A stretch of DNA of 64,000 bases from an uncultured Tenacibaculum sp. (GCF_947498805.1 NZ_CANMLT010000001.1:186001-250000), one strand, 5' to 3'; shown: positions 6,987-16,255, counted from the stretch's first letter. Notes: generated by a model from the letters alone, not told the origin. Numbers and translations: made by a program.

Positions 6987-8828
6987 TTATATGCTTTCTA
7001 CAAATTCTAAGAAAACTTTTTTATGCAGGTCCAAATCTAAATCAGGAGAGATGGCTACACGAGCAATATAATCTTTATCACCTTCTTTTGTAGTTCCTTG
7101 GGTTGAAGTTGCCGGGATGGTCCAATAACACCCTTTTAATTGTCCATAGCTTACACAATACTTACTTTCGTTAGGTATTTTAGTAATCATTAAATTAATC
7201 AACTTTAAATTCAATGCTCTTTTATAAGCTTCTCTTTCCTCTTCTGAATCTCCTTTAGTTGGAAGATCTAAAGAAAATACAGAAGGAGTAAATCCTTGGG
7301 CTGCCAATTCTTCAGAAACAAAATTGATTTTAGCAGTAGGTAATACCTCTTCAATATAGTTTACAAAAGAACGTGTGTTTTTATAAGCATCATCAATTCG
7401 TTGTACCATAGAAGGTAATTGCTCTGCCAATAGCTCTAATTGAAGTTCAGTGGCTTCATTATCGCATAGTTGAATATGCTTTTCTATCTTGTTCATTAGG
7501 CTCGCAGCTTTTTGGTTAGCAACGCAAAAACCTGCAGTACATTTACCTCCGCTCGGAAACTTAGATCCGCTTACATAAGCGATGGTTTTTACAGAAGATA
7601 GTATTTCGTTATCTCCTAAGAAGTTTACGTTCGGACAAAAGGTTTGATCTAAAATAAATACGGGTTCAATAGCATTATTACCTGAAGGAGTAGTGCGCGA
7701 AGCGCTTAAAACTTCCTTCAAATGTATAAGGTCTGGAACTTCAACTCTTGGGTTGGTAGGAATTTCTGCAATGATATAAGGTACTGCATCTTCCTGAGCT
7801 ATTTTATCTAAAACGATATTAACACTTTGCACCATATTGTTTTCACCATCAACAGGTAGATCCATAACTTCTACGTTGTCTAAACAAGCTGCTACACGTC
7901 TTGCTTGATCGTTAGTTCCACCATAACAGTTTGGAGGAACAACAATTTTAATTGCTTTATTAGGATGGACCTCTAAAGAATGATCAATTAATCCCATTAC
8001 AATAGCATATTGAATAGAAAGCCCACTAGAACCTACTACTGCTTTGGAGTTTGATTTTGTAATCTCTTTAATAGCATCAAAAACTTTAGTTTTGTTTTGA
8101 GCAGTATCAAAAGAATTATTATTGGAAGTTTGCTCTGTTAATTGTTGTAAAGCAATTGCGGTATTGGAAGGAGTCATGGCAATTGTTTCCCTTCTTCTTA
8201 CATGTTGAATTTCTGAAACGTATGATTCGTTTTGTGCTCCGTTTACCAATAAAATACTTCCTAAACTGGTATGTGTATTGATATAAAAGTCAACTTTCGA
8301 TGAAATTGAAAAATCACAAACATTTTCTTTTTCAGAAACCAAAATGGTAGTTCCATCAAATTCAGAAAGCTCTTCTTGATTGTTGATTTGTTCTACATCA
8401 AATTTGTAATTGTATACTTCTCGAACTGTATCAAGATCAAAGCAACTTGGTAATTGATTTGTATATACAATTCTAGTGTTTCTATGAGTTAATAGATTCT
8501 TTCTTAAAACTGCCAGAATAGGAGTAGTCTTAGAAGAAAAACTAATTACATTCGAAGGATGAGTGTTGTATATCTTTCCTAATACCCATTCTAACACTGA
8601 AGAAAGCGGATGCCCTAATCTTATATAATCATAAGCAGTAGGTAATTCGCTTAGAACATCTGTTTGAAAATTATTAGCATTATATAAGTTCTCAAATTGT
8701 TCTAAAAATTCAGTTTTAGCCAATTCCTCATTGTAAATATCTAATCTGTGTGTTGTTAGTTTAAGCCAGTCAGTTGGCATGTTTTGAACAACATTTGAAA
8801 TATAATTTAGTACGGTAGTACTTTGCAT
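6987..8828 (-). CDS. Cys/Met-metabolism-type PLP-dependent enzyme
   Basis: A 613-residue PLP enzyme of the cystathionine gamma-synthase/beta-lyase superfamily, larger than the usual 380-420 residues because of an N-terminal extension of about 200. The catalytic half has the cofactor region GSSGLSIQYAIV, the tyrosine-bearing PPNCYGGTND, AEIPTNPRVEVPD and the Schiff-base lysine motif SGSKFPSGGK. Its reaction (gamma-synthase, beta- or gamma-lyase) cannot be fixed. I chose the ATG at 8828. The longer frame begins with TTG at 8855, inside a TATCTTGC promoter box (8859 to 8852), so that start would not be transcribed. A strong terminator follows at 6954. Confidence 0.75.
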   Translation of the reverse strand: MQSTTVLNYISNVVQNMPTDWLKLTTHRLDIYNEELAKTEFLEQFENLYNANNFQTDVLSELPTAYDYIRLGHPLSSVLEWVLGKIYNTHPSNVISFSSKTTPILAVLRKNLLTHRNTRIVYTNQLPSCFDLDTVREVYNYKFDVEQINNQEELSEFDGTTILVSEKENVCDFSISSKVDFYINTHTSLGSILLVNGAQNESYVSEIQHVRRRETIAMTPSNTAIALQQLTEQTSNNNSFDTAQNKTKVFDAIKEITKSNSKAVVGSSGLSIQYAIVMGLIDHSLEVHPNKAIKIVVPPNCYGGTNDQARRVAACLDNVEVMDLPVDGENNMVQSVNIVLDKIAQEDAVPYIIAEIPTNPRVEVPDLIHLKEVLSASRTTPSGNNAIEPVFILDQTFCPNVNFLGDNEILSSVKTIAYVSGSKFPSGGKCTAGFCVANQKAASLMNKIEKHIQLCDNEATELQLELLAEQLPSMVQRIDDAYKNTRSFVNYIEEVLPTAKINFVSEELAAQGFTPSVFSLDLPTKGDSEEEREAYKRALNLKLINLMITKIPNESKYCVSYGQLKGCYWTIPATSTQGTTKEGDKDYIARVAISPDLDLDLHKKVFLEFVESI

Positions 8829-8948
8829 ATGTGTAAGCTTTATTAAGGCATGCAAGATACGTTAAATTGAATTTTTCTAAAAGTATTCTAATCTTTTTAG
8901 AATTTAATTAACGCTGTTGTTTTACTAAGAAAGAAGCAAGTTTATCTA

Positions 8949-9116
8949 TTATTTTTTCTTTCTATTTTCAATGATAATAGTCCCGATTAAAGCTACTCCT
9001 ATTGTTATACCAATAACAGCATCCATTAATTCACCTCCTCTAATAGCACCATAAACGGCAAATAGAATTGATGCAATTCCGATTCCAATAACAAGATTTT
9101 GTGTTGTTTTACTCAT
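8949..9116 (-). CDS. small two-helix membrane protein
   Basis: A 55-residue open frame, ATG at 9116 and TAA at 8949. It starts MSKTTQNLVIGIGIASILFA and ends IIIENRKKK. Two hydrophobic stretches (about residues 8-24 and 33-49) are joined by a short loop RGGELMD, with a positive C-terminus. Composition and glycine-rich helices look like a real small membrane protein. It is unrecognised. It follows the acetyltransferase gene by 12 bases on the same strand. A weak hairpin, TTCTAAAA/TTTTAGAA (8875-8902), lies downstream. Confidence 0.6.
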   Translation of the reverse strand: MSKTTQNLVIGIGIASILFAVYGAIRGGELMDAVIGITIGVALIGTIIIENRKKK

Positions 9117-9128
9117 AATTAAAAAGTT

Positions 9129-9653
9129 TTATTCGTTGAATTCTTTGGGGTATTCGACAATACCATGAATACCTTTCAGTCCATTTTCTGTTAGTTCAAT
9201 AGCCAAACAATTTTCTTTAGGAACCTCAAAAGGTAAGATAATGCCGAAAGTATGGGCTTGTTTATATCCAAATCTAGGATAATAATGTTCATGTCCTAAT
9301 AAGACAATAGATGTATGTCCTAACTCCTTGGCTTTTTTGTGAGCTTGCAAAATTAATTTAGCTCCTATACCTTGCCCTTGAAATTTAGGTAAAACAGAAA
9401 CGGGAGCAAGTGCTAGCGAGTTAAAAGTATTTGCTTCACTTTTAATTTTTAATTTAGTTACTAAAATATGTCCGACAATTGTATTATCAATTTCAGCTAC
9501 TAATGATAATTCAGGAATAAAAGCATCTGACTTTCGCAAACGTTCTACCAAAAATTGTTCTTTATGATCACTGAAGGGTTCCGTTTTAAATGCTTCTTCA
9601 ATTAGATTAAAAACAATTTTATAATCTCTATGGCTTTCTTGACGTATAAGCAT
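9129..9653 (-). CDS. GNAT family N-acetyltransferase (YhbS-like)
   Basis: A 174-residue GNAT protein. The acetyl-CoA motif is LAPVSVLPKFQGQGIGAKLI (Q/R-x2-G-x-G/A form, about residues 82-101), followed by GHTSIVLLGHEHYYPRFGYK. This LLGxxxYYxRFGF segment is typical of the YhbS subgroup, which is widespread and of unknown substrate; some members acetylate small molecules or protein N-termini. It begins 7 bases after the stop of the hypothetical gene at 9661 and is followed closely by the small membrane protein, so the three form one minus-strand unit. Confidence 0.8.
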   Translation of the reverse strand: MLIRQESHRDYKIVFNLIEEAFKTEPFSDHKEQFLVERLRKSDAFIPELSLVAEIDNTIVGHILVTKLKIKSEANTFNSLALAPVSVLPKFQGQGIGAKLILQAHKKAKELGHTSIVLLGHEHYYPRFGYKQAHTFGIILPFEVPKENCLAIELTENGLKGIHGIVEYPKEFNE

Positions 9654-9660
9654 GGGTATT

Positions 9661-10053
9661 TTATAAATAAACTTTTATTTCTAAGTTCAACTTAATTGAT
9701 TTTTCAAAAAAAGCTAATAAGGTTCTTATATCACTATTTATATTTTCGAGCTTGTACTCGTTTGTAATCCAGTATTTCAAAACGTTTTCAATATTCAAAT
9801 TAGGAACAAACACTTCTTTATTTAGAATTTTTTGAACTTGTTCGATTTCATTTTTAAGTTTAGAAATTTGACTTGGATTAAATAATTGAGATTCATCTAT
9901 CCATTTGTCTGAATTGAGATCAAGATTTGAAAGTATTGGAAAATGATTTCTATCATTTTTTGGAAATCGTTTTGCACAATAAATTAGAAAATTCGGAGCC
10001 ATTTCATACTCAACTTCTCCTTTTTCGTTTAAAGCTTCCATCCATCTTCCCAT
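9661..10053 (-). CDS. hypothetical protein
   Basis: I do not recognise this 130-residue protein. It is soluble by composition, rich in Asn, Lys, Glu and Ile, has no signal peptide, no membrane segment and only one Cys. It begins MGRWMEALNEKGEVEYE. The middle (PSQISKLKNEIEQVQKIL) should be helical, perhaps a short coiled coil. It lies between the FAD-dependent reductase (26 bases upstream) and the YhbS-like acetyltransferase (7 bases downstream) on the same strand, so it is probably co-transcribed with them. Confidence 0.55.
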   Translation of the reverse strand: MGRWMEALNEKGEVEYEMAPNFLIYCAKRFPKNDRNHFPILSNLDLNSDKWIDESQLFNPSQISKLKNEIEQVQKILNKEVFVPNLNIENVLKYWITNEYKLENINSDIRTLLAFFEKSIKLNLEIKVYL

Positions 10054-10079
10054 GATACCGTTTTAATTAATATTATGTT

Positions 10080-11219
10080 TTAAAACACCAGTTCTTTAAT
10101 CTTTTCTTTGATACGTTTTTTGATGTTCGTAGGATAACTTCGATCTCCATGAAATACATCTGCCATCGCATTAGCAAAGCGTTGTCCGTATTTTTTTAAT
10201 AGAATATTACGAACTGTTTTTTGTTCGTAAAACCATTTAGAAAGCCATAATCCAGTTTCAATTTCTGGTAATAATTTTTCTTCTAATTTTTCAATGTATA
10301 ATTGTTCAGACTTCTGAGTATCTAAATCACTTTCAATAAGAGCTTCGGCAGCTAGCTTTCCACTATAAATAGCATTCGAAATACCTTCAGCAGTAATAGG
10401 ATCTGCAAAACCTGCTGCATCACCAATTAAAAAGACATTATTTTTTACAAATCCATCTGTACGAGGCGCTACAGGAATTTGAAATCCGTGTTGCGATTCA
10501 CTTACAATATTGGTTAAACCAATGGTTTTTAAATATTCTTGATAGTATTCTTTTAAATTTATTTTAGTTCTTCTCGCAGAGGCAACACCTACTGATAAAT
10601 GATTTTTCTTAGGGAAGTTCCAAGCATATCCAAAAGGAATGGCATCAATATCGAAACGTACTTCTTTTGATAAGCGTTCAAAATCTTCTTCAGGTACTTC
10701 AACCTCATATTCTAAAGCTGGAATCAATTTTCTAGTATCTTCTTTCCATCCAGCCATTTTAGCAGTCGGACTCAAAGCTCCGTCAGCGGCAATGACAAAT
10801 TTTGCAGCAATGTCTCCTTGAGAAGTTTTTAAAACAATTTGGTCGTTTTCAAATTTCAATTCTTTTAGTTTATGATTCTCTAAAAGTGTGCAACCAAATT
10901 CTTTTGCTTTTTCTACAATAAGATTGTCAAAAGAATCTCGCATAATCATTGTAATTGTCGGATCTTTTCGATGTGTTTGGAAATGTAATTTTTTTCCTAA
11001 ATAAATATCTACCGTATGAAATTCTTTTTCAACAACTGAAGTAATGTCAAAAGGTAAATCCTTTCTTCCTCTAAATACGAATCCACCTCCGCATGTTTTA
11101 TATCGTGGTAAGGTTTCTTTTTCAATGATAACGGTAGAGATTCCATTTTTAGCTAAATGAAAAGCTGTTGATGCTCCTGAAGGACCACTTCCAATGATTG
11201 CTACATCAAATGTTTGCAT
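10080..11219 (-). CDS. geranylgeranyl-reductase-family FAD-dependent oxidoreductase
   Basis: A 379-residue flavoprotein. The N-terminal dinucleotide fold IIGSGPSGASTAFHLAKNG (GxGxxG at about residues 9-14) is followed by VIIEKETLPRYKTCGGG; the K-x-CGGG element is characteristic of geranylgeranyl reductases. The second FAD motif, NVFLIGDAAGFADPITAEGI, sits near residue 275. The family reduces isoprenoid double bonds, for example in archaeal or quinone lipids, or hydroxylates aromatics. In a menaquinone-making flavobacterium a polyprenyl or quinone substrate is plausible but unproven. Confidence 0.8.
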   Translation of the reverse strand: MQTFDVAIIGSGPSGASTAFHLAKNGISTVIIEKETLPRYKTCGGGFVFRGRKDLPFDITSVVEKEFHTVDIYLGKKLHFQTHRKDPTITMIMRDSFDNLIVEKAKEFGCTLLENHKLKELKFENDQIVLKTSQGDIAAKFVIAADGALSPTAKMAGWKEDTRKLIPALEYEVEVPEEDFERLSKEVRFDIDAIPFGYAWNFPKKNHLSVGVASARRTKINLKEYYQEYLKTIGLTNIVSESQHGFQIPVAPRTDGFVKNNVFLIGDAAGFADPITAEGISNAIYSGKLAAEALIESDLDTQKSEQLYIEKLEEKLLPEIETGLWLSKWFYEQKTVRNILLKKYGQRFANAMADVFHGDRSYPTNIKKRIKEKIKELVF

Positions 11220-11258
11220 ACTGTAAATTTTTTTCTAAAAATACAGTTTTTACGATAA

Positions 11259-12254
11259 TTACCAATGCATTCTTGTTAGAATAGGGTGGTGGTCTGAAAA
11301 TTTAATTTTATGGAAAGTTTTAAACTGATTAACCGTGGCATTTGCATCGGTCAAAATAAAGTCTATTCTTAGTGGATAGGCATAACGAAACGATTTTCCT
11401 AATCCAAAACCAGCTTCGATAAACGTGTCTTTTTTGTTTTTAGAAAGTTTTTGATAAACCCAAGAATAAGCGGTATTGTTAAAATCACCACACATAACTT
11501 TTTTCCCTTTCCAAGAAGCTTCGTGTTTTAAAATACGTTCAGTTTGAGCTACCTGTTTTTTAAAGCCATTTTCTAAGCGTTTAAATAATCGTTCTGAGTC
11601 TTTTTCCCCAAAATTCTCTTTTTTCGGATTGATTTTTAAAGACTCTAAATGCACATTGTATATGCGAATAGTGTCTTTGTTTTTAAGTATATCAACAAAA
11701 ATGGTGTTGTTAGCACTGTGCTCAAAATTTAAAGAACCTGAATTGATGATAGGGAATTTTGAATAAATGGCTAATCCAAACTTATTCGTTTTGGTTTTGG
11801 TTTTGATGTACTTGTGAGAAAGTTTAATATCTAAATCTTTAGAATTATAAAATTCCTGAAGCGCCACAATATCTGGAGATTGACTATTGATAAAATCATA
11901 TATTTTTTGCTCTGTACTATCGTCATCTTCATGTTTATAATGATTGAATAAACGAACATTATAGCTCATCAATTTTAAATCATCATTTAATACAACGTCT
12001 TTTTTAGAGAACTTATAAAAAGGAGGCGCAATAAACCAACCAATTCCTAAAACTAAGGCAGAAAGAATTAGGTTCTTATGAAGTTTTAATAACCAATACA
12101 GTAAGAATAATACATTGATTATAATTAGCAATGGAACAAACAAACTAAATACGGCAAAGGCAGGAATGGCTTTGGGAGAAATATAGGGAAGTACATACGA
12201 TAGCAATAAAGCTGTCGCAAAAATTGAATTTAAAAACAATACAATTTTACGCAT
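11259..12254 (-). CDS. endonuclease/exonuclease/phosphatase family membrane protein
   Basis: A 331-residue protein with three N-terminal membrane segments (about residues 5-85), then an EEP-superfamily domain of the DNase I/Mg-dependent phosphatase type. The domain shows LKLMSYNVRLFN with the metal-site Asn, DIVALQEF with the metal-site Glu, YNVHLESL, VMCGDFNNTAYS and the late FSDHHPI with the catalytic His. The catalytic side should face the periplasm or the cytoplasm depending on topology; substrate (nucleic acid, sphingolipid or inositol-phosphate type) is unknown. It follows the two rhomboid genes with a 16-base gap and looks operonic with them. Confidence 0.8.
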   Translation of the reverse strand: MRKIVLFLNSIFATALLLSYVLPYISPKAIPAFAVFSLFVPLLIIINVLFLLYWLLKLHKNLILSALVLGIGWFIAPPFYKFSKKDVVLNDDLKLMSYNVRLFNHYKHEDDDSTEQKIYDFINSQSPDIVALQEFYNSKDLDIKLSHKYIKTKTKTNKFGLAIYSKFPIINSGSLNFEHSANNTIFVDILKNKDTIRIYNVHLESLKINPKKENFGEKDSERLFKRLENGFKKQVAQTERILKHEASWKGKKVMCGDFNNTAYSWVYQKLSKNKKDTFIEAGFGLGKSFRYAYPLRIDFILTDANATVNQFKTFHKIKFSDHHPILTRMHW

Positions 12255-12270
12255 GAATATTCTCCTCTTT

Positions 12271-13131
12271 TTATTTATTCCCTTGTTTAAATAAAAACTC
12301 TTTTTCGTCTTTGGTTAAGGCGTCATAGCCCGATTTGCTAATTTTATCTAAAATAGCATCAATTTCTTGTTGGTTTTGAGTTTTTGTAACTGTTTTTTTT
12401 CGAGGTTTATTCCCCGATTTATAAACTGTTTTTAAGGGTTTGTCTTTCTTTTTGAATAAATTTTTAAAAGGAGAAAAAATGTCAAGTTCTTTATTACTGG
12501 CTTTGTTAACGTATAAGAATCCAAATAAGGCACCACCTAAATGTGCTAGATGCCCTCCAGCATTTCCAGCTGGAATTTGAATAACGTCAATAGCAATCCA
12601 TATAGCAGCCAATACCCATAACTTAACAAAACCAATTAAAGGAAATTTAAGTTGGTAATTAGGAATATAAGTAGCAATACCAATAAAGATTGCAGAGATT
12701 CCTGCTGAAGCACCTAACAGTACACTGTTATGAGACTCTTTTTGTAAAGCAGGGAAGGTATTATAGCTCACCATAAAAACAATTCCACCAAATATAGTTC
12801 CTAGTATATAAAAGTTTAAAAGTTGTTTTGAAGTGAAGTACTGTTTAAATAAGTGCCCAATATAAAATAAGGCAATTAAGTTTAATAGTATATGTAAAAA
12901 ACGAGCGTGTAAAAAACCATAGGTAATAATAGTCCAAGGCTTATGAGCAAATTCGTTAAGACTTGCAGGCAGTGATAACCAGTCTACTAAAACATTACTA
13001 TTGAATTGAAACAAATAACTAAAGGTATTTGCAAGAAAAACCAACAAAAAAACAGCTAGGTTTATATAGATAAGTTTTTCTATAATCCCTGCATTTTTAA
13101 AGCGATGTTTTATGTTTTCTAAGAAATCCAT
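12271..13131 (-). CDS. rhomboid family intramembrane serine protease
   Basis: A 286-residue rhomboid. Six or so hydrophobic segments contain the serine motif GASAG (LLGASAGISAIF) and the histidine motif GGHLAHLGGALFGF, which give the Ser-His dyad. Family features WxxITYGFLHA and HILLNLIALF on the first helices are present. The 75-residue C-terminal tail is basic and cytoplasmic (KPRKKTVTKTQ), ending with a Lys/Glu-rich segment that resembles the tail found on many Bacteroidetes rhomboids. Three bases separate it from the second rhomboid gene, so the pair is translated together. Confidence 0.88.
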   Translation of the reverse strand: MDFLENIKHRFKNAGIIEKLIYINLAVFLLVFLANTFSYLFQFNSNVLVDWLSLPASLNEFAHKPWTIITYGFLHARFLHILLNLIALFYIGHLFKQYFTSKQLLNFYILGTIFGGIVFMVSYNTFPALQKESHNSVLLGASAGISAIFIGIATYIPNYQLKFPLIGFVKLWVLAAIWIAIDVIQIPAGNAGGHLAHLGGALFGFLYVNKASNKELDIFSPFKNLFKKKDKPLKTVYKSGNKPRKKTVTKTQNQQEIDAILDKISKSGYDALTKDEKEFLFKQGNK

Positions 13132-13134
13132 TTG

Positions 13135-13860
13135 TTAAAAGCGTCTAAATTGATTTTTTCTCCAATACCATGCAATAATAAATCCGATAATAGCTCCTCC
13201 AATGTGCGCAAAGTGAGCAACATTACCTATAGAGTATTTGGTTACTCCAAAGAATAAATCTCCTAAAATAATTACTGGGATAAAATATTTTGCCGCCACC
13301 GGAACTGGGAAAAATATAAGAGCCAGTTTTGCATTTGGAAAAGCCAATCCAAAGGCTACTAAAATACCATAAATAGCTCCTGATGCACCTACTGCTGGAG
13401 TGTGGTACAAAGAGTAAAATTCACTCATTGTTTGATTCGAAAGTGAAATGATATTTTGATTGTATTGCCCAGAACTTAATATTTGTTGAATTTCTGAAGC
13501 AGAAACTCCCATGCCAATAAGTTGGTCGTATATACCATTAAATTGATAATAGTTTACCAAGGTGTAAATTAATCCAGCTCCTATTCCTGAAGAAAAGTAA
13601 AAAAATAAAAACTTATTCTTTCCCCACATTTGTTCTAACGGAGTTCCAAAGGCCCATAATGCATACATGTTAAATAACAAATGCGTAAAACCTCCATGCA
13701 TAAACATGTGAGAAACATATTGCCAAAACCCAAAGTTTTCATTTTGAGGAAAATGTAAAGCCAATAGATTGGTCAGGTCCATTTGAAGCAATTGAGGGGC
13801 AACAAATAGAATAACGTTTATAAGTATTAAATGCTTAATAGCACCAGTTAGTCTTGGCAT
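13135..13860 (-). CDS. rhomboid family intramembrane serine protease
   Basis: A 241-residue rhomboid without the long C-terminal tail of its neighbour. The serine motif is GASGA (AVGASGAIYGIL) and the histidine motif HFAHIGGAIIGF, so it appears catalytically complete. The FWQYVSHMFMHGGFTHLLFNMYALW segment is the usual L1/helix-2 block. It carries an unusually long polar insert (about residues 110-150) before the serine helix. Two adjacent rhomboids with different tails suggest different substrates. It lies 86 bases downstream of mutL on the same strand. Confidence 0.88.
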   Translation of the reverse strand: MPRLTGAIKHLILINVILFVAPQLLQMDLTNLLALHFPQNENFGFWQYVSHMFMHGGFTHLLFNMYALWAFGTPLEQMWGKNKFLFFYFSSGIGAGLIYTLVNYYQFNGIYDQLIGMGVSASEIQQILSSGQYNQNIISLSNQTMSEFYSLYHTPAVGASGAIYGILVAFGLAFPNAKLALIFFPVPVAAKYFIPVIILGDLFFGVTKYSIGNVAHFAHIGGAIIGFIIAWYWRKNQFRRF

Positions 13861-13946
13861 TGTTTTTTTGTTTTTACGTTCTTTTTATAGCGAACTATTT
13901 ACAAATTTATTTTTTTAACATTTAAAAAATTACTTTTAAATACTAT

Positions 13947-15836
13947 TTATTTGTTAAAAATAGTATCTATCTCCTGTAAAGTTAGCGTTTTAAATATTGG
14001 TTTGCCAAAAGGAGAACTGTTTGGTTCTTTACAAGAAAATAAATCATTTACTAAATTTTCTTGCTCTTTATTAGACAATATTGTTCCTGTTTTAATAGCT
14101 AAAGATTTCGCAAAAGATTTTGCCATAATATCAAAATGACTAAAACTAGTATCGGGTACTTCAAGTTTCATGTCATCTAATAATTGTTCTAAAATAAAAG
14201 TAATTTGACTTTCTGTTATAGAAGTTGGTATTCCTCTAATAACCACACTTTCTTTTGTGAATTCTTCAAAAACAAATCCGGTTCCTTCTAAATCTGATTT
14301 AATGCTATAAATCATTTCAATATCGTTTGAAGAGAATGAAATACTTACCGGAAATAATAATTGCTGACTACTAGCTTCCTTTACTGTAATACTTTCTAAA
14401 AACTCTTCATATAATACACGTTGGTGAGCCAAAGATTGATGTATAAGTACTACTCCAGATTTAATGGAAGATAAAATGTATTTCTTTTGAATTTGAAAAG
14501 TCTTACCCGTTTCTGTTTCTTGAGAACTTTCAAAAAGTTGCTCTTGATGTGAAGAAAAGGAAGGGGTTGATTCAATTTCTGTATTTGTATATAAAGCTTC
14601 CCAGTTGCCTGGATCTTTTTTAAAGTTGGCGGTATAGCTATTTGAGTTGCCTGTAGCACCAGATCCCGAAGTATAACTAGAAGAAGTAGCAGTACTTTTT
14701 ACAGGTTCATGTGGTGTTGGATCATTCTTAAATGGATTAAACGTAGGATCTACGGTTATTTTAGGCATAGATGCAGACGAGGTCTTACTTAAATCGTAAG
14801 GTGTATCTAAATTTGCATCTCTATCAAAATCTAATAAAGGCGCGATGTTATACTGCCCTAAACTATGTTTTACAGTAGCACGTAAAATAGCATACAAAGC
14901 TTTTTCGTTATCAAACTTTATTTCAGTTTTTGTAGGATGTATGTTAATATCAATTGTATTGGGAGGTACCTCTAGATATAAAAAATAAGAAGGATGAGAA
15001 CCTGCTTCTAAGAGACCTTCAAAGGCATTTACAACAGCATGATTTAAATACGAACTTTTGATAAAACGGTAGTTTACGAAAAAGAATTGTTCTCCTCTTT
15101 TTTTCTTCGCAAACGCTGGCTTAGCAACAAAACCTGTAATAGTTAGAATATCTGTTTGTTCTTCAATAGGAACTAATTTTTCATTCATTTTAGCACCAAA
15201 AATTCCTACGATACGTTTTCTAAAATTACTTTTAGGTAGATTGTAAATTTCATTACCGTTATGATGTAATAAAAAACTAATATCTGGATGTGCCAAAGCT
15301 ACACGTTGAAATTCATCTACAATATGACGAGTTTCAATAGTATCAGATTTCAAAAAATTTCTACGTGCAGGAATATTGAAAAATAAATTTTTAACGGCAA
15401 TACTGGTTCCCTTTGCTGTAGAAACAACTTCTTGAGAGGTGATTTTACTTCCTTCAATTTTTATTTGGGTACCTAATTCATCGTTTTCCAGCTTCGTTTT
15501 CAACTCTACATGTGCAATTGCAGCAATAGAAGCTAAAGCTTCACCTCTGAATCCTTTGGTATTTAAATTAAAAAGATCTTGCGCATCTTTAATTTTTGAG
15601 GTGGCATGACGCTCAAAGGATAAACGAGCATCCGTTTGACTCATTCCTTTACCGTTGTCAATAACTTGGATTAAAGTTTTTCCAGCGTCTTTTAATAATA
15701 ACTTTATAGATGTAGCTCCTGCATCAATAGCATTTTCAATAAGTTCTTTAACCACAGAAGCAGGTCGTTGTACAACTTCTCCTGCAGCAATTTGATTCGC
15801 TACATGATCAGGTAATAATTGTATGATATCTGACAT
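13947..15836 (-). CDS. mutL: DNA mismatch repair protein MutL, apparently without endonuclease motifs
   Basis: A 629-residue MutL, which links mismatch recognition by MutS to strand removal. The N-terminal GHKL ATPase is intact: ELIENAIDAG with E34/N35, DNGKGM at 60-65, FERHATSKI, GFRGEALAS at 95-103. A Ser/Thr-rich linker covers about residues 340-450. In the C-terminal dimer domain the metal-dependent nicking motif DQHAxxE is replaced by LIHQSLAHQ (464-472), and the late CPHGRP by SPFGKP (608-613). The middle ACK-type motif reads MAKSFAKSLAIK. It therefore resembles E. coli MutL, which does not cut DNA, rather than the endonuclease-type MutL of most bacteria. Confidence 0.93.
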   Translation of the reverse strand: MSDIIQLLPDHVANQIAAGEVVQRPASVVKELIENAIDAGATSIKLLLKDAGKTLIQVIDNGKGMSQTDARLSFERHATSKIKDAQDLFNLNTKGFRGEALASIAAIAHVELKTKLENDELGTQIKIEGSKITSQEVVSTAKGTSIAVKNLFFNIPARRNFLKSDTIETRHIVDEFQRVALAHPDISFLLHHNGNEIYNLPKSNFRKRIVGIFGAKMNEKLVPIEEQTDILTITGFVAKPAFAKKKRGEQFFFVNYRFIKSSYLNHAVVNAFEGLLEAGSHPSYFLYLEVPPNTIDINIHPTKTEIKFDNEKALYAILRATVKHSLGQYNIAPLLDFDRDANLDTPYDLSKTSSASMPKITVDPTFNPFKNDPTPHEPVKSTATSSSYTSGSGATGNSNSYTANFKKDPGNWEALYTNTEIESTPSFSSHQEQLFESSQETETGKTFQIQKKYILSSIKSGVVLIHQSLAHQRVLYEEFLESITVKEASSQQLLFPVSISFSSNDIEMIYSIKSDLEGTGFVFEEFTKESVVIRGIPTSITESQITFILEQLLDDMKLEVPDTSFSHFDIMAKSFAKSLAIKTGTILSNKEQENLVNDLFSCKEPNSSPFGKPIFKTLTLQEIDTIFNK

Positions 15837-15839
15837 TCG

Positions 15840-16118
15840 TTAGTTTCTTGGTATAAAAATAGAGAGATCAAAATCAATAATATAAAGGAAAAGTAATAGC
15901 ATGATTACAATAGCTATTACAATAGTTTTATTTAAACCACCATATTCTGAGCTTTTAAACTCTTCAAAAGCAGCTTTGAACTTTCCTTTTATTCCTTTTC
16001 CTTTACCAACAGTGGTTCTATACTCATCAAACTTGTGTTTGAATTTGTATGGATTATCTCCTTTGTAGTAGCGAGGTTGGTAATCAAATTTTTTATTTTC
16101 TCTCTTAATAAATCCCAT
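15840..16118 (-). CDS. small basic single-pass membrane protein
   Basis: A 92-residue protein starting MGFIKRENKKFDYQPRYY. The first 65 residues are strongly basic and rich in Lys, Tyr and Phe; a single membrane helix (about residues 65-85, IVIAIVIMLLLFLYII) lies near the C-terminus. The longer frame, to 16154, adds 12 residues that do not look like part of the conserved protein. Homologues in flavobacteria are next to ribH and mutL and are sometimes labelled riboflavin synthase subunit beta, which I take as a neighbour-derived misnomer because nothing here resembles lumazine synthase. Three bases separate it from mutL. Confidence 0.65.
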   Translation of the reverse strand: MGFIKRENKKFDYQPRYYKGDNPYKFKHKFDEYRTTVGKGKGIKGKFKAAFEEFKSSEYGGLNKTIVIAIVIMLLLFLYIIDFDLSIFIPRN

Positions 16119-16255
16119 AAATAGAAAAGTATATTTTAAGTGTAAAACAATCAAAAATTACACCAAAATAAGATGAAATTCAAAGTTACTGAATAAATTG
16201 ATGGTGGTCAAAAAATGTTTATAAATACTATCCTTTAAAGGAAAGTGTTGAGTAT

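Noticed and set aside
8829..8855. TTG start of the PLP enzyme at 8855
   Set aside because: It lies within a TATCTTGC promoter box; the ATG at 8828 is better placed.
8875..8902. TTCTAAAA/TTTTAGAA hairpin as an operator for the PLP enzyme
   Set aside because: It is AT-only apart from one pair per arm and is better read as a weak terminator of the small membrane-protein gene.
15840..16118. Reading this small gene as riboflavin synthase subunit beta
   Set aside because: It is a basic single-helix membrane protein with no lumazine-synthase motif; the true enzyme is ribH at 16313.
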